Shown: piece after piece, positions 1 through 6,831 of the stretch
Position numbering within the stretch: the first letter of the stretch is position 1
Layout: the number at the start of each line of letters is the position of its first letter
IMG/VR virus record: IMGVR_UViG_3300008450_000519
Span: 1 to 22,042 of that record
Reading direction: 5' to 3' (one strand)
DNA length: 22,042 nucleotides
Source: a virus
Notes under the pieces: generated by a model
What the model saw: the letters and a program-made list of their open reading frames with translations, nothing else
The model's database searches: none
What the model was told of the DNA's origin: nothing
Program-made: the position numbers and the translations under genes

Positions 1-318
1 GATAAACCAAGTCTTATCGCCATCTCTAAATTCAGTTAAAGGATTGCCAGAAACCCATAAATACATTGGTCTGTTTGGCTTAATTAAATCAAAATCTTGT
101 TTATTATTTACCCTCGGCACATTATCATAATGCCAATTTGGGATACATGGAAATTGCGAGGGCATTAACATATGCACCTTAATATCCCAAATAAAATCAC
201 TAGGATTTTCTGGAAAAGTATTTAATAAATCTTCTAAATCAGGCATATATTTAATCACATCTTCATAATGTGCTTGATGTAATCCACAATGCTGTTTACT
301 CCAATCTATCTTGCTCAT
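1..318 (-). CDS. Conserved phage protein, 3' part missing (possible metal-binding HxD protein)
   Basis: The gene begins at ATG 318 with a good SD (AGGAGA, about 6 bases upstream) and runs off the left edge in frame, so only the first 106 codons are visible. The visible part contains MLMPSQFPCIPNWHYDNVPR (about residues 50-69) and MYLWVSGNPLTEFRDG (about 85-100). I associate this pattern with conserved hypothetical proteins of tailed phages. The HYD triplet would suit an Fe(II)/2-oxoglutarate oxygenase-type metal site, but the second His and the Arg would lie off the window, so function is only a guess. It is the last gene of the leftward operon here, 10 bases after the stop of its neighbour. 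Confidence 0.6.
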   Translation of the reverse strand, partial: MSKIDWSKQHCGLHQAHYEDVIKYMPDLEDLLNTFPENPSDFIWDIKVHMLMPSQFPCIPNWHYDNVPRVNNKQDFDLIKPNRPMYLWVSGNPLTEFRDGDKTWFI

Positions 319-328
319 TTCTATTCTC

Positions 329-505
329 CTATTCTTTAAAAGTTACTTTCTTTTTAGCCTTTTCAACCTTCTTTGGCTCTGGTTCTGGCGAAGGAGTTCT
401 TTCGTCTTCTTCAATTATAGATTCAACACTAGGTTCTTTTAGTATTGTCCCCCTTTGCTCTTTGGTTTTAATAAAGATACTGTTGAATTTTCCTGTTTTT
501 TTCAT
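329..505 (-). CDS. Small charged protein, unknown function
   Basis: A 58-residue reading frame with ATG at 505 in the context GTTAAACTT-ATG (no SD) and a stop just before the SD of the next gene. The N-terminal 25 residues are basic (MKKTGKFNSIFIKTKEQRG). The rest is low complexity, with an acidic stretch, a PSPEPEPKK proline segment and a Lys-rich tail, so most of the chain is probably disordered. No family is recognised. The overlapping plus-strand frame at 270-521 has no protein-like character and is taken as a shadow. Confidence 0.55.
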   Translation of the reverse strand: MKKTGKFNSIFIKTKEQRGTILKEPSVESIIEEDERTPSPEPEPKKVEKAKKKVTFKE

Positions 506-578
506 AAGTTTAACATTTTAATTTTAAAGCCTTTGTTTGTGTTTATTTTTGACGATAAATAACGTTGTGATATTTTTA

Positions 579-737
579 TTATTTCTGCTCATAAGGGTTA
601 ATTTCCAAAATAGGAACAACAGGAGGATTATAAAAATAACCTTCCTTAACAAAAAACTGCTTTAAGTTAACATAGCACCAAGCTACAGCGACCAAAAGAA
701 GTGGTAAAAAATACCAATGTTTCCAAAGTTTTTTCAT
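579..737 (-). CDS. Small single-pass membrane protein
   Basis: A 52-residue frame with one hydrophobic segment (about residues 8-24, YFLPLLLVAVAWCYV) after a short basic N-terminus (MKKLWKHW), then a polar tail with NPPVVP. It lies 1 base from the stop of the upstream gene, so it is probably translated by coupling. The predicted topology is an inner-membrane anchor with the tail outside. A role in lysis or superinfection exclusion is possible for such a protein in a phage, but nothing in the sequence shows it. Confidence 0.6.
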   Translation of the reverse strand: MKKLWKHWYFLPLLLVAVAWCYVNLKQFFVKEGYFYNPPVVPILEINPYEQK

Positions 738-738
738 T

Positions 739-972
739 TTATTCTTTTGTAAAAGTTATAGAATCAAGATTAAAAACTCTTATTACAGAATTATCGTCTT
801 TGATAATATCGCAATAATGTCTATCTCCATCACCTTGCGCTGCGTGATATTCTATTTTAACAACTCCATGTTGACCAACTTCGCAATAAGAGTAATCTTC
901 ACCAAAACCTTGATTAGGACTTCCTGTCCAAAAAAAATTGTGTGTTATTTTTTTTACTTTCATCTCTTTCAT
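739..972 (-). CDS. Hypothetical phage protein
   Basis: A 77-residue protein, or 74 if translation begins at the second ATG (963), which is preceded by AAAGAG. It is mostly beta-prone, with Tyr, Cys and His residues (EDYSYCEVGQHGVVKIEYH) and a segment GDGDRHYCDI. I do not recognise a family. It is the first gene downstream of the noncoding island at 980-1250, so that RNA could be its 5' leader. Confidence 0.6.
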   Translation of the reverse strand: MKEMKVKKITHNFFWTGSPNQGFGEDYSYCEVGQHGVVKIEYHAAQGDGDRHYCDIIKDDNSVIRVFNLDSITFTKE

Positions 973-979
973 AATTATT

Positions 980-1250
980 AAATTTGGCGCGAGGTTACAA
1001 ATTTAACTGCTATCAACCCAGATTTTCTTGAACCTAACCCGTAACTTTCTGAGTTGACCCCCGCCGATGAATTAATAAGTTTCGCTGCTGACCGAGAAAG
1101 CCCAGCCAGCAGCCCAGTCTTCACTGGTTCGCCTACACCCGCTACGCAGTTCTTGGCTGTACCGATTTAACCACAACCAACTACCCATTCTTTAACCAAT
1201 AAAATACATTTGCTATTTATTCAGCATAGCTGCTGGCTGGTTGTGGTATT
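980..1250 (-). ncRNA. Candidate structured RNA in a G+C-rich noncoding island
   Basis: The 973-1322 gap has no convincing reading frame and is clearly richer in G+C than the surroundings. It holds long complementary segments: 1102-1113 (CCAGCCAGCAGC) with 1229-1240, 12 of 12; 1170-1179 (ACCACAACCA) with 1238-1247, 10 of 10; 1084-1090 with 1107-1113, 7 of 7; 1114-1118 with 1123-1127; and 1013-1021 with 1049-1057. The last helix needs a G-U pair on the minus strand but has a C-A mismatch on the plus strand, favouring a leftward RNA. The first two helices are in pseudoknot order and share 3 bases. The 7-bp hairpin competes with the 12-bp helix. I match it to no known RNA class. It may be a free RNA or the leader of the next gene. 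Confidence 0.55.
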
Positions 1251-1255
1251 CTTTT

Positions 1256-1283
1256 AGTTTAAAGTAAAAAATAAGATACTCAA
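1256..1283 (-). promoter_or_regulatory. Possible promoter for the structured RNA
   Basis: Read leftward, TTGAGT (1283-1278), a 16-base spacer and TAAACT (1261-1256). Each box matches the sigma-70 consensus at 4 of 6 positions. The 16-base spacing equals that of the two better promoters in this window. The start point would fall near 1249, exactly at the first base-paired segment of the candidate RNA. The boxes alone are weak evidence. Confidence 0.3.
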
Positions 1284-1322
1284 AACTTTTATTAAATATT
1301 TTTTAATCTTTTATTTTCTGTA

Positions 1323-1850
1323 TTACTTTGAGGCAATATAATCTTTTCTATGTACAAAACACGCTTTTGACATTGCATAATTTGATGAAGGAAAAACTTG
1401 CTCACCAGTATTTTTACAAAGGTTCTTAACTCCTCTTTCTAAAAAAGCACACTCATTGCAATTAGCATCAATTTTCTGACATTCATAAGATTCTCTTTTA
1501 AATCCCTCTTCTTTACAATCTTTATGACTTAAATAAATTGCTTTTCCTGCTGTCCAATATCCATGAGTTATTACTGCTTGATCTCTTTCTACTTCATTTC
1601 TGCAATATCTGCATTTTGTAGTAAATAAATAATGATAACTATTCCACTCATATCCGCTTAGATTGTTTAATATTTGTTCTCCAGCCCTGTATCCTCTTAA
1701 TCTTAGATTTAATTTAAACCATCTCTTTTTAGCATATTGCTCGCTTTGCTGATAAAGTTTTTTTATAAATTTGCTTTCATAAGTTCTACCAAAACAAAAA
1801 TCAAAATAAACTTCTTTATCGAAGTTTTTTTTATCAATATATTTTTTCAT
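1323..1850 (-). CDS. Cys-rich phage protein, possible zinc binding
   Basis: A 175-residue protein. Residues 1-75 are basic and aromatic. The second half is rich in Cys and His: CRYC (about residue 80), HKDC (about 109), then C, C-x2-C and further Cys up to CFVH near the end. CxxC pairs of this kind usually bind zinc. I do not recognise the family. It follows RusA in the operon, separated by about 20 bases, which fits an accessory nucleic-acid role but does not prove it. Confidence 0.7.
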   Translation of the reverse strand: MKKYIDKKNFDKEVYFDFCFGRTYESKFIKKLYQQSEQYAKKRWFKLNLRLRGYRAGEQILNNLSGYEWNSYHYLFTTKCRYCRNEVERDQAVITHGYWTAGKAIYLSHKDCKEEGFKRESYECQKIDANCNECAFLERGVKNLCKNTGEQVFPSSNYAMSKACFVHRKDYIASK

Positions 1851-1872
1851 TATATCATTTTATTCTAAGATA

Positions 1873-2205
1873 TTAAGCGGTGAAGGTTTCAATCTTTACC
1901 TTGATGTATTCCTCACCTTTTGCTACTAATATCTTTTTTACTCTTCCTTCTATAATATCCCTATCGTCAAAATCATACTTCTTACAAAGCACATCTTGAA
2001 GAACTTTAACACAATTATCATAATCTGCTAACTTACTACTCAAGCCAAATTCAAAATAAATTGAATAAGGTTTTGGAGGAAGTTCTTTTTTAGGAAGAGT
2101 TAAAAGTAACTTTTGCTCGTAAAATTTATACTTAGGAGTCTTAAATCTTTTTCCTTGCCAAGCTTCGTTTACTGACAATGGTTTTATTTTTTTAAAAATT
2201 TCCAT
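1873..2205 (-). CDS. rusA: RusA-like Holliday junction resolvase
   Basis: A 110-residue protein of the usual RusA length. The N-terminal segment SVNEAWQGKRFKTPKYK (residues 11-27) corresponds to the family's start, and the catalytic core shows DYDNCVKVLQDVL (61-73) followed by DFDDRDI (78-84). The Asp residues 61, 63 and 80-83 fit the metal-binding acidic residues of RusA. Members cleave four-way junctions as homodimers and act in phage recombination and packaging. The gene overlaps the preceding one by 14 bases and shares the operon with RecT, the exonuclease and SSB. Confidence 0.85.
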   Translation of the reverse strand: MEIFKKIKPLSVNEAWQGKRFKTPKYKFYEQKLLLTLPKKELPPKPYSIYFEFGLSSKLADYDNCVKVLQDVLCKKYDFDDRDIIEGRVKKILVAKGEEYIKVKIETFTA

Positions 2206-2551
2206 TATCTGGCATAAAAAATTGTTTTCCGTTTCTAAAGATAATATTTACAAAATCTTCTTTAATATATCCAGCTTGTGTTGACCATGTTTCTCCTGTA
2301 TAAAAGCAAAAATCACCCCTAAAAGTAATACCAAGATCATCAATTTGTGGCTCAAATAACTTGCTAAATTCAAGAGATATAAAAGGAAACCTCACTCCAC
2401 TACTATTATAAACATTCCTGATCTCGTCCTCATCACTATATCTCTCGTAAATTACATCAGACTTATCATTACAATAACTACAAAATTCCACTCCAAAATT
2501 CTTATTCATGTATAAAGCTTCTATAAGGCAGTTATAATAATATCTTTTCAT
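2192..2551 (-). CDS. Hypothetical phage protein
   Basis: A 119-residue protein, beginning MKRYYYNC. The ATG at 2551 is chosen because GAGGTG lies just upstream; an in-frame TTG at 2563 is less likely. The sequence has CSYC near residue 24 and is acidic and aromatic thereafter (FPFISLEFSKLFEPQIDDLG). No family is recognised. Its end overlaps the start of rusA by 14 bases, which suggests coupled translation. Confidence 0.65.
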   Translation of the reverse strand: MKRYYYNCLIEALYMNKNFGVEFCSYCNDKSDVIYERYSDEDEIRNVYNSSGVRFPFISLEFSKLFEPQIDDLGITFRGDFCFYTGETWSTQAGYIKEDFVNIIFRNGKQFFMPDNGNF

Positions 2552-2567
2552 TTTACACCTCAATCAT

Positions 2568-3002
2568 TTAAAAAGGGATATCATCATTTAAAACAAAATC
2601 TTCTTGAGGAGTTGATTGCGCAAAAGCTTCATCAACTTTTTGATATCCAGCATCTTCAGTTTTTTTAGAAAGAAGTTGCAAATCGCTTCCATACCCACTA
2701 AGGACAATCTTAGTTACATACTTTTCAATTCCGTTTTTATCGGTGTACTTTTCAGTCTTAAGCGAGCCTTCAACATAAAGCTTACTTCCCTTGTCAACAT
2801 AAGATTCAACAATTCCAGCAAGTCCGCCAAAAACAGATATATTATGCCATTCTGTTTTCTCCTTTTTCTCTCCCGAATTTTTATCTTTCCAACTATCAGA
2901 AGTTGCCAAAGAAAAGCTGGCAATCTTTTTGCCGTCTTGTGTTGTTCTGATTTCTGGTTTTTTTCCGACCATTCCTAATAAAATTACACGATTTACACTC
3001 AT
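2568..3002 (-). CDS. ssb: Single-stranded DNA-binding protein (SSB)
   Basis: A 144-residue SSB. The OB fold covers about residues 1-110, with family landmarks SVNRVILLGMVGKKPEIRTT, ASFSLATSDSWKD, KTEWHNISVFG and GSKLYVEGSLKT. A short variable linker leads to the acidic tail DDIPF at the extreme C-terminus, the standard docking peptide for partner proteins. It coats single-stranded DNA during replication and recombination, and fits the neighbouring RecT and exonuclease. GGAGTAAAATA precedes the ATG. The core most resembles alphaproteobacterial SSBs from memory, the best host hint in the window. Confidence 0.95.
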   Translation of the reverse strand: MSVNRVILLGMVGKKPEIRTTQDGKKIASFSLATSDSWKDKNSGEKKEKTEWHNISVFGGLAGIVESYVDKGSKLYVEGSLKTEKYTDKNGIEKYVTKIVLSGYGSDLQLLSKKTEDAGYQKVDEAFAQSTPQEDFVLNDDIPF

Positions 3003-3006
3003 TATT

Positions 3007-3396
3007 TTACTCCTTATTTTTAATTGAATTAGTTATAGCTTGATTTAAAATCTCTTCTTTTCTAGCAAGTGCCTCAAAGGCTTCAGCTATTCTTTTCTCT
3101 TCTTCTTTTACCTTTTTCTTTAAAGCTTCCTTTTCTTTTTCAAGTTTTTCAAGAGCATCTTTGGGAAAATTCTTTCTAATAGAGTCAATAATAAATTCAC
3201 ATTTATCTTTTGTGTCTACTCCTTTTATATGATAATACAAAGAAGAAAATTCTGGAGTATTTTTATTGTACAACTCTCCTTTGATGTCCAAAATCTCTTT
3301 AAGAATATTGTCTAAACCATTATTTAGTCGGATCGCTTCTCTAAATTTATCCTCTAATTCTTTTATTGTCGACTTCTCAAAATCTATTATTTGCAT
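3007..3396 (-). CDS. Coiled-coil protein in the recombination operon
   Basis: A 129-residue, highly charged protein. Residues about 78-125 (Lys/Glu-rich, EKLEKEKEALKKKVKEEEK) predict a long coiled coil. The N-terminal part is helical with no recognised motif. AAGGAGTAAA sits directly before the ATG, a strong ribosome site. It lies between ssb and the NinB-like gene. A role as an assembly partner in recombination is plausible from position only. Confidence 0.7.
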   Translation of the reverse strand: MQIIDFEKSTIKELEDKFREAIRLNNGLDNILKEILDIKGELYNKNTPEFSSLYYHIKGVDTKDKCEFIIDSIRKNFPKDALEKLEKEKEALKKKVKEEEKRIAEAFEALARKEEILNQAITNSIKNKE

Positions 3397-3397
3397 T

Positions 3398-3844
3398 TTA
3401 CTCCTTATAATAATTAATTAACTCCACCTTTTCCCTTTCTTCAAGGTAACAGTTATGAATCCCTTTTTCAATTGCATAATTTAGAATGGACTCAATAATA
3501 TTCTTCATCTCTTCCTTGGTTGTGTCTGATTTACCATTAATTGACCTAACAATTTTTATTCCTTCAATAACCTTTACATGACCCGCCTTCTCAAGCATTA
3601 AATCTTTTATTTCATCACTAAAGAAAAAATGACCTCTTTCTTCCAAAGTGTCTCTGATGCAATCAATTAAACGCCAAAATCCTCTTAGCTGCTTAGGACT
3701 TCTTTTTTCTTGAATATCTTGCACAACAACCTCAAAATCTTTTCCTGATTGGAATAATAACAAAGCTTTCTGCTTAGCATTATTTATCTTAAGGCTAAAC
3801 TCGTCTTGCTTCTCTCCTTTGTAGAAATAGAATTTATTTTGCAT
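3398..3844 (-). CDS. Possible NinB/Orf-like recombination protein
   Basis: A 148-residue protein. The stretch KRSPKQLRGFWRLID, then DEIKDLMLEKAG, then KSDTTKEEMKNIIESI and YAIEKGI follows the order of landmarks in lambda NinB (Orf), a protein that helps load recombinases on SSB-coated DNA: basic RSxxQ start, a middle region with an acidic-Lys segment, then Thr-Lys-Glu-Glu-Met and a terminal helix. The match is from memory and loose. The setting next to ssb, YqaJ and RecT supports it. Its start overlaps the preceding membrane protein gene by 11 bases. Confidence 0.45.
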   Translation of the reverse strand: MQNKFYFYKGEKQDEFSLKINNAKQKALLLFQSGKDFEVVVQDIQEKRSPKQLRGFWRLIDCIRDTLEERGHFFFSDEIKDLMLEKAGHVKVIEGIKIVRSINGKSDTTKEEMKNIIESILNYAIEKGIHNCYLEEREKVELINYYKE

Positions 3845-3998
3845 TTTCCAATATATCTAACACAATAAAAACACCAATAACTGAGACGCTTAACATAAAG
3901 AATGCAAACATATTCTTATAGATGTCACCGCTCGTTTTGAAGATTTCAGTAATCGAATAGATCATAAATACTAAATTAGCAACTAACAAAAAACCCAT
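3834..3998 (-). CDS. Small two-helix membrane protein
   Basis: A 54-residue frame with a very strong SD (GGAGGG, about 9 bases before ATG 3998). Two hydrophobic segments, about residues 2-18 (GFLLVANLVFMIYSI) and 32-48 (FAFFMLSVSVIGVFIVL), are joined by a short polar loop with Lys and Asp, so a membrane hairpin is predicted. Function is unknown. It sits within the recombination operon and overlaps the next gene by 11 bases. Confidence 0.7.
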   Translation of the reverse strand: MGFLLVANLVFMIYSITEIFKTSGDIYKNMFAFFMLSVSVIGVFIVLDILENAK

Positions 3999-4020
3999 AC
4001 TACTTACCCTCCTTTAGTTA

Positions 4021-4647
4021 TTAATTCAATTTTTTCAAAAACTCATTTCTAATCAAAACAGCCTTTAAAACTGCTTGTTCTAACTTTTTAATAAATTCCT
4101 CATCTCTAAAAACCCTTATTATAATTAATCTTTTACTCTCATCTTTGATTTGATTATTATAAGCCACAAAATCGCACCATTTTCTTTCGCTAATCCATAG
4201 TTGACCTTGAACTTGGCATTTATAATCAGCGGGCATTTCTGGCTTCTCTTGCATTAATAAGTTAGAATGCGCTTCTGCTTCTAAGCATTTAATCTCAATC
4301 AAACCATCATCTCCCACGAGACCGTCTGGTGAACAACCAAAATTCCCACAATCACTTTTTATAAAAGTTATCTGCTCGACCTCTTCCAATTTTTCTTCAC
4401 AATAAGCTTGTCTTGCTTCTGCTTCAAGCTCGTTTCCCAAAATCATTGCATCACTCTTAAATTCTTTTGCTGTTAAGGCTTTATAAGTTAATTCTAAGGC
4501 TAATTGTTTTGCGTATTTATCTAAAGAAGCTGATTCTTTTGCAGTTGCTGGAGTTAAAACTTTACTAAAGTTAGAAGCTGTTGCAACGCCTTTTCTTAAA
4601 TCTAACCACTCTTGCGTTCCTTGGTCTATTCCATTAATTATTTGCAT
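4021..4647 (-). CDS. YqaJ-like recombination exonuclease
   Basis: A 208-residue PD-(D/E)xK nuclease of the YqaJ/lambda-exonuclease type. Landmarks are GTQEWLDLRKGVATAS (residues 10-25), GNELEAEARQAY (71-82), SPDG with Asp108, EIK with Glu118 and Lys120, and QVQGQLW near 150. These are the expected active-site residues. Such enzymes resect double-stranded ends 5' to 3' and hand the strand to a RecT-type annealase, here encoded directly upstream with a 14-base overlap. ATG 4647 is preceded by GGAGGT and is preferred over an in-frame TTG one codon earlier. Confidence 0.9.
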   Translation of the reverse strand: MQIINGIDQGTQEWLDLRKGVATASNFSKVLTPATAKESASLDKYAKQLALELTYKALTAKEFKSDAMILGNELEAEARQAYCEEKLEEVEQITFIKSDCGNFGCSPDGLVGDDGLIEIKCLEAEAHSNLLMQEKPEMPADYKCQVQGQLWISERKWCDFVAYNNQIKDESKRLIIIRVFRDEEFIKKLEQAVLKAVLIRNEFLKKLN

Positions 4648-5566
4648 CAACCACCTCCACTTTTAAATCTGGTGATAAATTCAACTTGTTGATAATTATT
4701 TGAAATTTGTCTGAAGGTAAATCAATAATAGAATTTAATTTTAAGGCTGCACAAATTGTTTTAATGTCTTTACCTTTCTTTTTTGCAAGCTCTTGAATTT
4801 CAAGACCTTGTTCTTGAGTAATTTTCTCTTGCGCCTCTTGCTCTATAACAACATCGTTTTTGCTTAAATCATATTCTTGATTGTCAAATTCAGCAATATT
4901 GGCAATATCTTGAAGACCGCTAAAATGAACTTTACAAGCTCTTTTAATGATTGCCGCTTTGGCTTTTTCTTCAAACCAACTATCCCAAATTGTTTGAGTT
5001 TTAGCTTTTCCTTTTATTTTGTTAACTTCCAATAAAGAAACTGTTTCACAAAACGATACGAGGCGATTATTGATTGTGTAGGAAATATAACAGAATCCGC
5101 CGACAATATCAGTTTTATTGCCAAAAGGATTATTTCTAACCAAAGTATAACTCGTCAGATCTCCTTCTTTAATAACCTTAAACTCATCATCTTTATAAAC
5201 CATTTGCACATCAATATTAGCATCTTGGATAACTCGTTTGATTGAATAGATAAATCCACGATAACCAATCCATAAAGAAGCCTCACTAATCCAATTTGGC
5301 TCTTGGTCAGTTCCTATGTTTTTGCTGTGTTTAACTAGATGGCAATGCTGTCTCGAATCTATCTCTAAATTTAAATCACAAGCTGTTTTAACTGCTCTTA
5401 CAATGCTTTCTGGTGTGCAAGTTGTTAAATCTTTTGCCTTATCTCCTTGAGTCTTCTTGATCTCATTTAAAACGCTCAGAATGTACTTATCTTTTTTAGA
5501 ACCCAAACATTCTCTAAGTATCGGCGAATTTAACAAACTTTTTTCCAAAACTACTAGTCCACTCAT
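4634..5566 (-). CDS. recT: RecT-family single-strand annealing protein
   Basis: A 310-residue RecT homologue. The family core is visible: TPESIVRAVKTACDLNLEID (about residues 50-69), then the conserved WIGYRGFIYSIKR segment (about 97-109), the central beta region, and KIKGKAKTQTIWDSW followed by FEEKAKAAIIKRACK (about 205-220). The C-terminal 80 residues are Gln/Glu/Lys-rich with an extra helical region. It anneals complementary single strands and pairs with the exonuclease downstream. No clear SD is seen before ATG 5566. Confidence 0.92.
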   Translation of the reverse strand: MSGLVVLEKSLLNSPILRECLGSKKDKYILSVLNEIKKTQGDKAKDLTTCTPESIVRAVKTACDLNLEIDSRQHCHLVKHSKNIGTDQEPNWISEASLWIGYRGFIYSIKRVIQDANIDVQMVYKDDEFKVIKEGDLTSYTLVRNNPFGNKTDIVGGFCYISYTINNRLVSFCETVSLLEVNKIKGKAKTQTIWDSWFEEKAKAAIIKRACKVHFSGLQDIANIAEFDNQEYDLSKNDVVIEQEAQEKITQEQGLEIQELAKKKGKDIKTICAALKLNSIIDLPSDKFQIIINKLNLSPDLKVEVVDANN

Positions 5567-5603
5567 AATTTTTATTATTAATTTTTATTCATAAGCAATT
5601 AAA

Positions 5604-5747
5604 TCAAGCTCTTCCATTCTTACCTTTCATAAACTTTTCCAAAGCAATTCTAATAAACATACTTAAAGACAAGTTATTATCTTTAGCTTGTTGTTTAGCT
5701 TTTGCGTGTAAATCTTCTGGTAATTTAATTGTATATCTTTTAAGCAT
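5604..5747 (-). CDS. Ribbon-helix-helix DNA-binding protein
   Basis: A 47-residue Arc/MetJ-type protein: a beta strand (KRYTIKLPEDLHAKA, residues 3-17) followed by two helices (KAKQQAKDNNLSLSMFIRIA and a short tail). These proteins dimerise and bind operators, usually repressing. I place the start at ATG 5747. A longer frame from ATG 5840 would add a (Thr-Glu/Asp) repeat, but that stretch is better read as the neighbouring Gly-X gene in another frame, which stops 16 bases before this ATG. Confidence 0.75.
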   Translation of the reverse strand: MLKRYTIKLPEDLHAKAKQQAKDNNLSLSMFIRIALEKFMKGKNGRA

Positions 5748-5763
5748 AAAATAATCTTCTAAG

Positions 5764-5907
5764 TTACCAGCCGTTTCCGTCTCCGTATCCGTATCCGTAT
5801 CCGTTTCCATCTCCGTTTCCGTCTCTGTCTCCGTATCCATATCCGTTTCCGTTTCCGTTTCCGATTAACGCAGAATGATTAACTTCTTTATTAAACTGAT
5901 CTGACAT
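5764..5907 (-). CDS. Gly-X repeat microprotein
   Basis: A 47-residue frame: a 15-residue head (MSDQFNKEVNHSALI), then about 15 Gly-X pairs with X = Asn, Tyr or Asp and one Arg in place of Gly, ending GDGNGW. The ATG lies 1 base after the stop of the upstream gene (TAATATG), typical of coupled translation, and the stop lies 16 bases before the regulator start. This supports this frame over the overlapping Thr-Glu frame. Function is unknown. Such a chain would be disordered or could make sticky, low-complexity contacts. Confidence 0.5.
   Translation of the reverse strand: MSDQFNKEVNHSALIGNGNGNGYGYGDRDGNGDGNGYGYGYGDGNGW
5770..5862. repeat. Imperfect hexanucleotide tandem repeat (TCCGTN)
   Basis: About 15 tandem copies of a 6-base unit (TCCGTT, TCCGTA, TCCGTC, with rare TCCATA or TCTGTC). 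In the leftward frame used by the Gly-X gene, each unit is GGA-NAY. Copy-number changes would add or remove two residues without shifting the frame, so variation would alter length rather than switch a gene off. Confidence 0.9.
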
Positions 5908-5908
5908 A

Positions 5909-6232
5909 TTAAGCCCATTTAGATTGTTCGCAATTCATCACCAGAACTACATTACAAGTTTCGACCGTAATATCTGGACATTTATCAAGTTTAGTTTCTG
6001 GAAACTTACCATTCATAGCTAATTCCCCTAAGCCGTTTTCAGTTCCCCAATTTCTAATCACTGAAGCATTTTGAATAATAGTTTTTGAAGCTTCTTCTTG
6101 AACATTACCAACTACAATCCAACCTCTATTTAATACAACAATTTGAACAGGAGAAGGTTCATATTTTTCTAACTTCTTTATTTCCGATTCTTTGATATAA
6201 ACTTCGCCGTTTAGTTCTATTTTATTTGTCAT
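5909..6232 (-). CDS. Conserved hypothetical phage protein
   Basis: A 107-residue protein. The block IVVLNRGWIVVGNV (about residues 31-44), NASVIRNWGTENGLGELA (about 56-73) and a last strand VVLVMNCEQSKWA is a pattern I recall from small conserved proteins of phages and prophages, related to or resembling the DUF6948 group. No function is known to me. It is the first gene after the internal promoter at 6277-6304, with no obvious SD before ATG 6232. Confidence 0.75.
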   Translation of the reverse strand: MTNKIELNGEVYIKESEIKKLEKYEPSPVQIVVLNRGWIVVGNVQEEASKTIIQNASVIRNWGTENGLGELAMNGKFPETKLDKCPDITVETCNVVLVMNCEQSKWA

Positions 6233-6276
6233 AGTTTTTTAGTTATTAATTAATATTGAAGATTGTTAGTGTACAT

Positions 6277-6304
6277 ATTTTATACATACAAAATGCATAG
6301 TCAA
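6277..6304 (-). promoter_or_regulatory. Leftward sigma-70-type promoter
   Basis: Read leftward: TTGACT (6304-6299), 16 bases, TAAAAT (6282-6277), about 45 bases before ATG 6232. It overlaps the 3' end of the upstream gene, so it would give the gene pair with the RHH regulator and the RecT operon an independent transcript. The 16-base spacing matches the other promoters in the window. Confidence 0.5.
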
Positions 6305-6573
6305 CGATTATCAAAAATACTTTTACAATTTATTTTTTTTGCCTTACTTTGAGACAAATCGCAATTGAGAAACAAGATGTTTCTAAACTCCCCGCCTTTT
6401 ATGACTGTGTTCTTTATCACAGACATTTTCCTTTTACCTTTAAATTTTCCTTCAACTATTTCTAATTTATTTCGCCAGTTTACTACTGCGTTTTCAATCT
6501 CAATTTCCCGCAAGAATGGAAAGCAGCCTTCTAAGTCTCTTTGGGTGATGTTTAAGTCGCTATTTATTTGCAT
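6301..6573 (-). CDS. Hypothetical protein
   Basis: A 90-residue basic protein. Residues 9-50 carry a helix-rich region (TQRDLEGCFPFLREIEIENA), and the C-terminal half is strand-like with NTVIKGGEFRNILFLNCDLS, faintly like pentapeptide repeats but not regular enough to call. No SD is seen before ATG 6573. No function is assigned. Confidence 0.6.
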   Translation of the reverse strand: MQINSDLNITQRDLEGCFPFLREIEIENAVVNWRNKLEIVEGKFKGKRKMSVIKNTVIKGGEFRNILFLNCDLSQSKAKKINCKSIFDNR

Positions 6574-6579
6574 ATAAAT

Positions 6580-6831
6580 TTATAATTCTTCTTTCTCTGG
6601 AAGGTTTGGAATTGGCATCCAGTGTGTTGGATTTATAACGGAGCACTCATAATAGTAGTAATGTACAGCAGTCCAAATTTCCTTATCTTCATAATTTGTC
6701 CATACTGTATCCACTATCATTGGAATATTTCTCGAACCTGCCGACTCGAATTCACCTCCAATAACCATTATTGCAGTTCCGTCTCTTGGTGCTGTTTCAA
6801 TTTGTTGCCATTTATTTTCAAGTGTTTTCAT
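6580..6831 (-). CDS. DUF551-like phage protein
   Basis: An 83-residue protein with the DUF551 pattern: WQQIETAPRDGTAIMVIGG at the N-terminus (residues 8-26), a central VDTVWTNYEDKEIW, and PTHWMPIPNLPE at the C-terminus. DUF551 proteins are small and common in phages and have no established function. The start overlaps the end of the Ref-like nuclease gene by 14 bases. Confidence 0.8.
   Translation of the reverse strand: MKTLENKWQQIETAPRDGTAIMVIGGEFESAGSRNIPMIVDTVWTNYEDKEIWTAVHYYYYECSVINPTHWMPIPNLPEKEEL

Noticed and set aside
270-521. Plus-strand frame of 83 codons
   Set aside because: It is hydrophobic and Ser/Phe-rich without protein-like order, and it overlaps two leftward genes with proper starts.
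2616-2978. Plus-strand frame across ssb
   Set aside because: Antisense shadow of a firmly identified SSB.
5604-5840. Longer RHH gene starting in the repeat with a Thr-Glu run
   Set aside because: The repeat is better explained as the Gly-X gene, which has coupled start and stop; the RHH core needs only ATG 5747. It is kept as an alternative, not as the main call.
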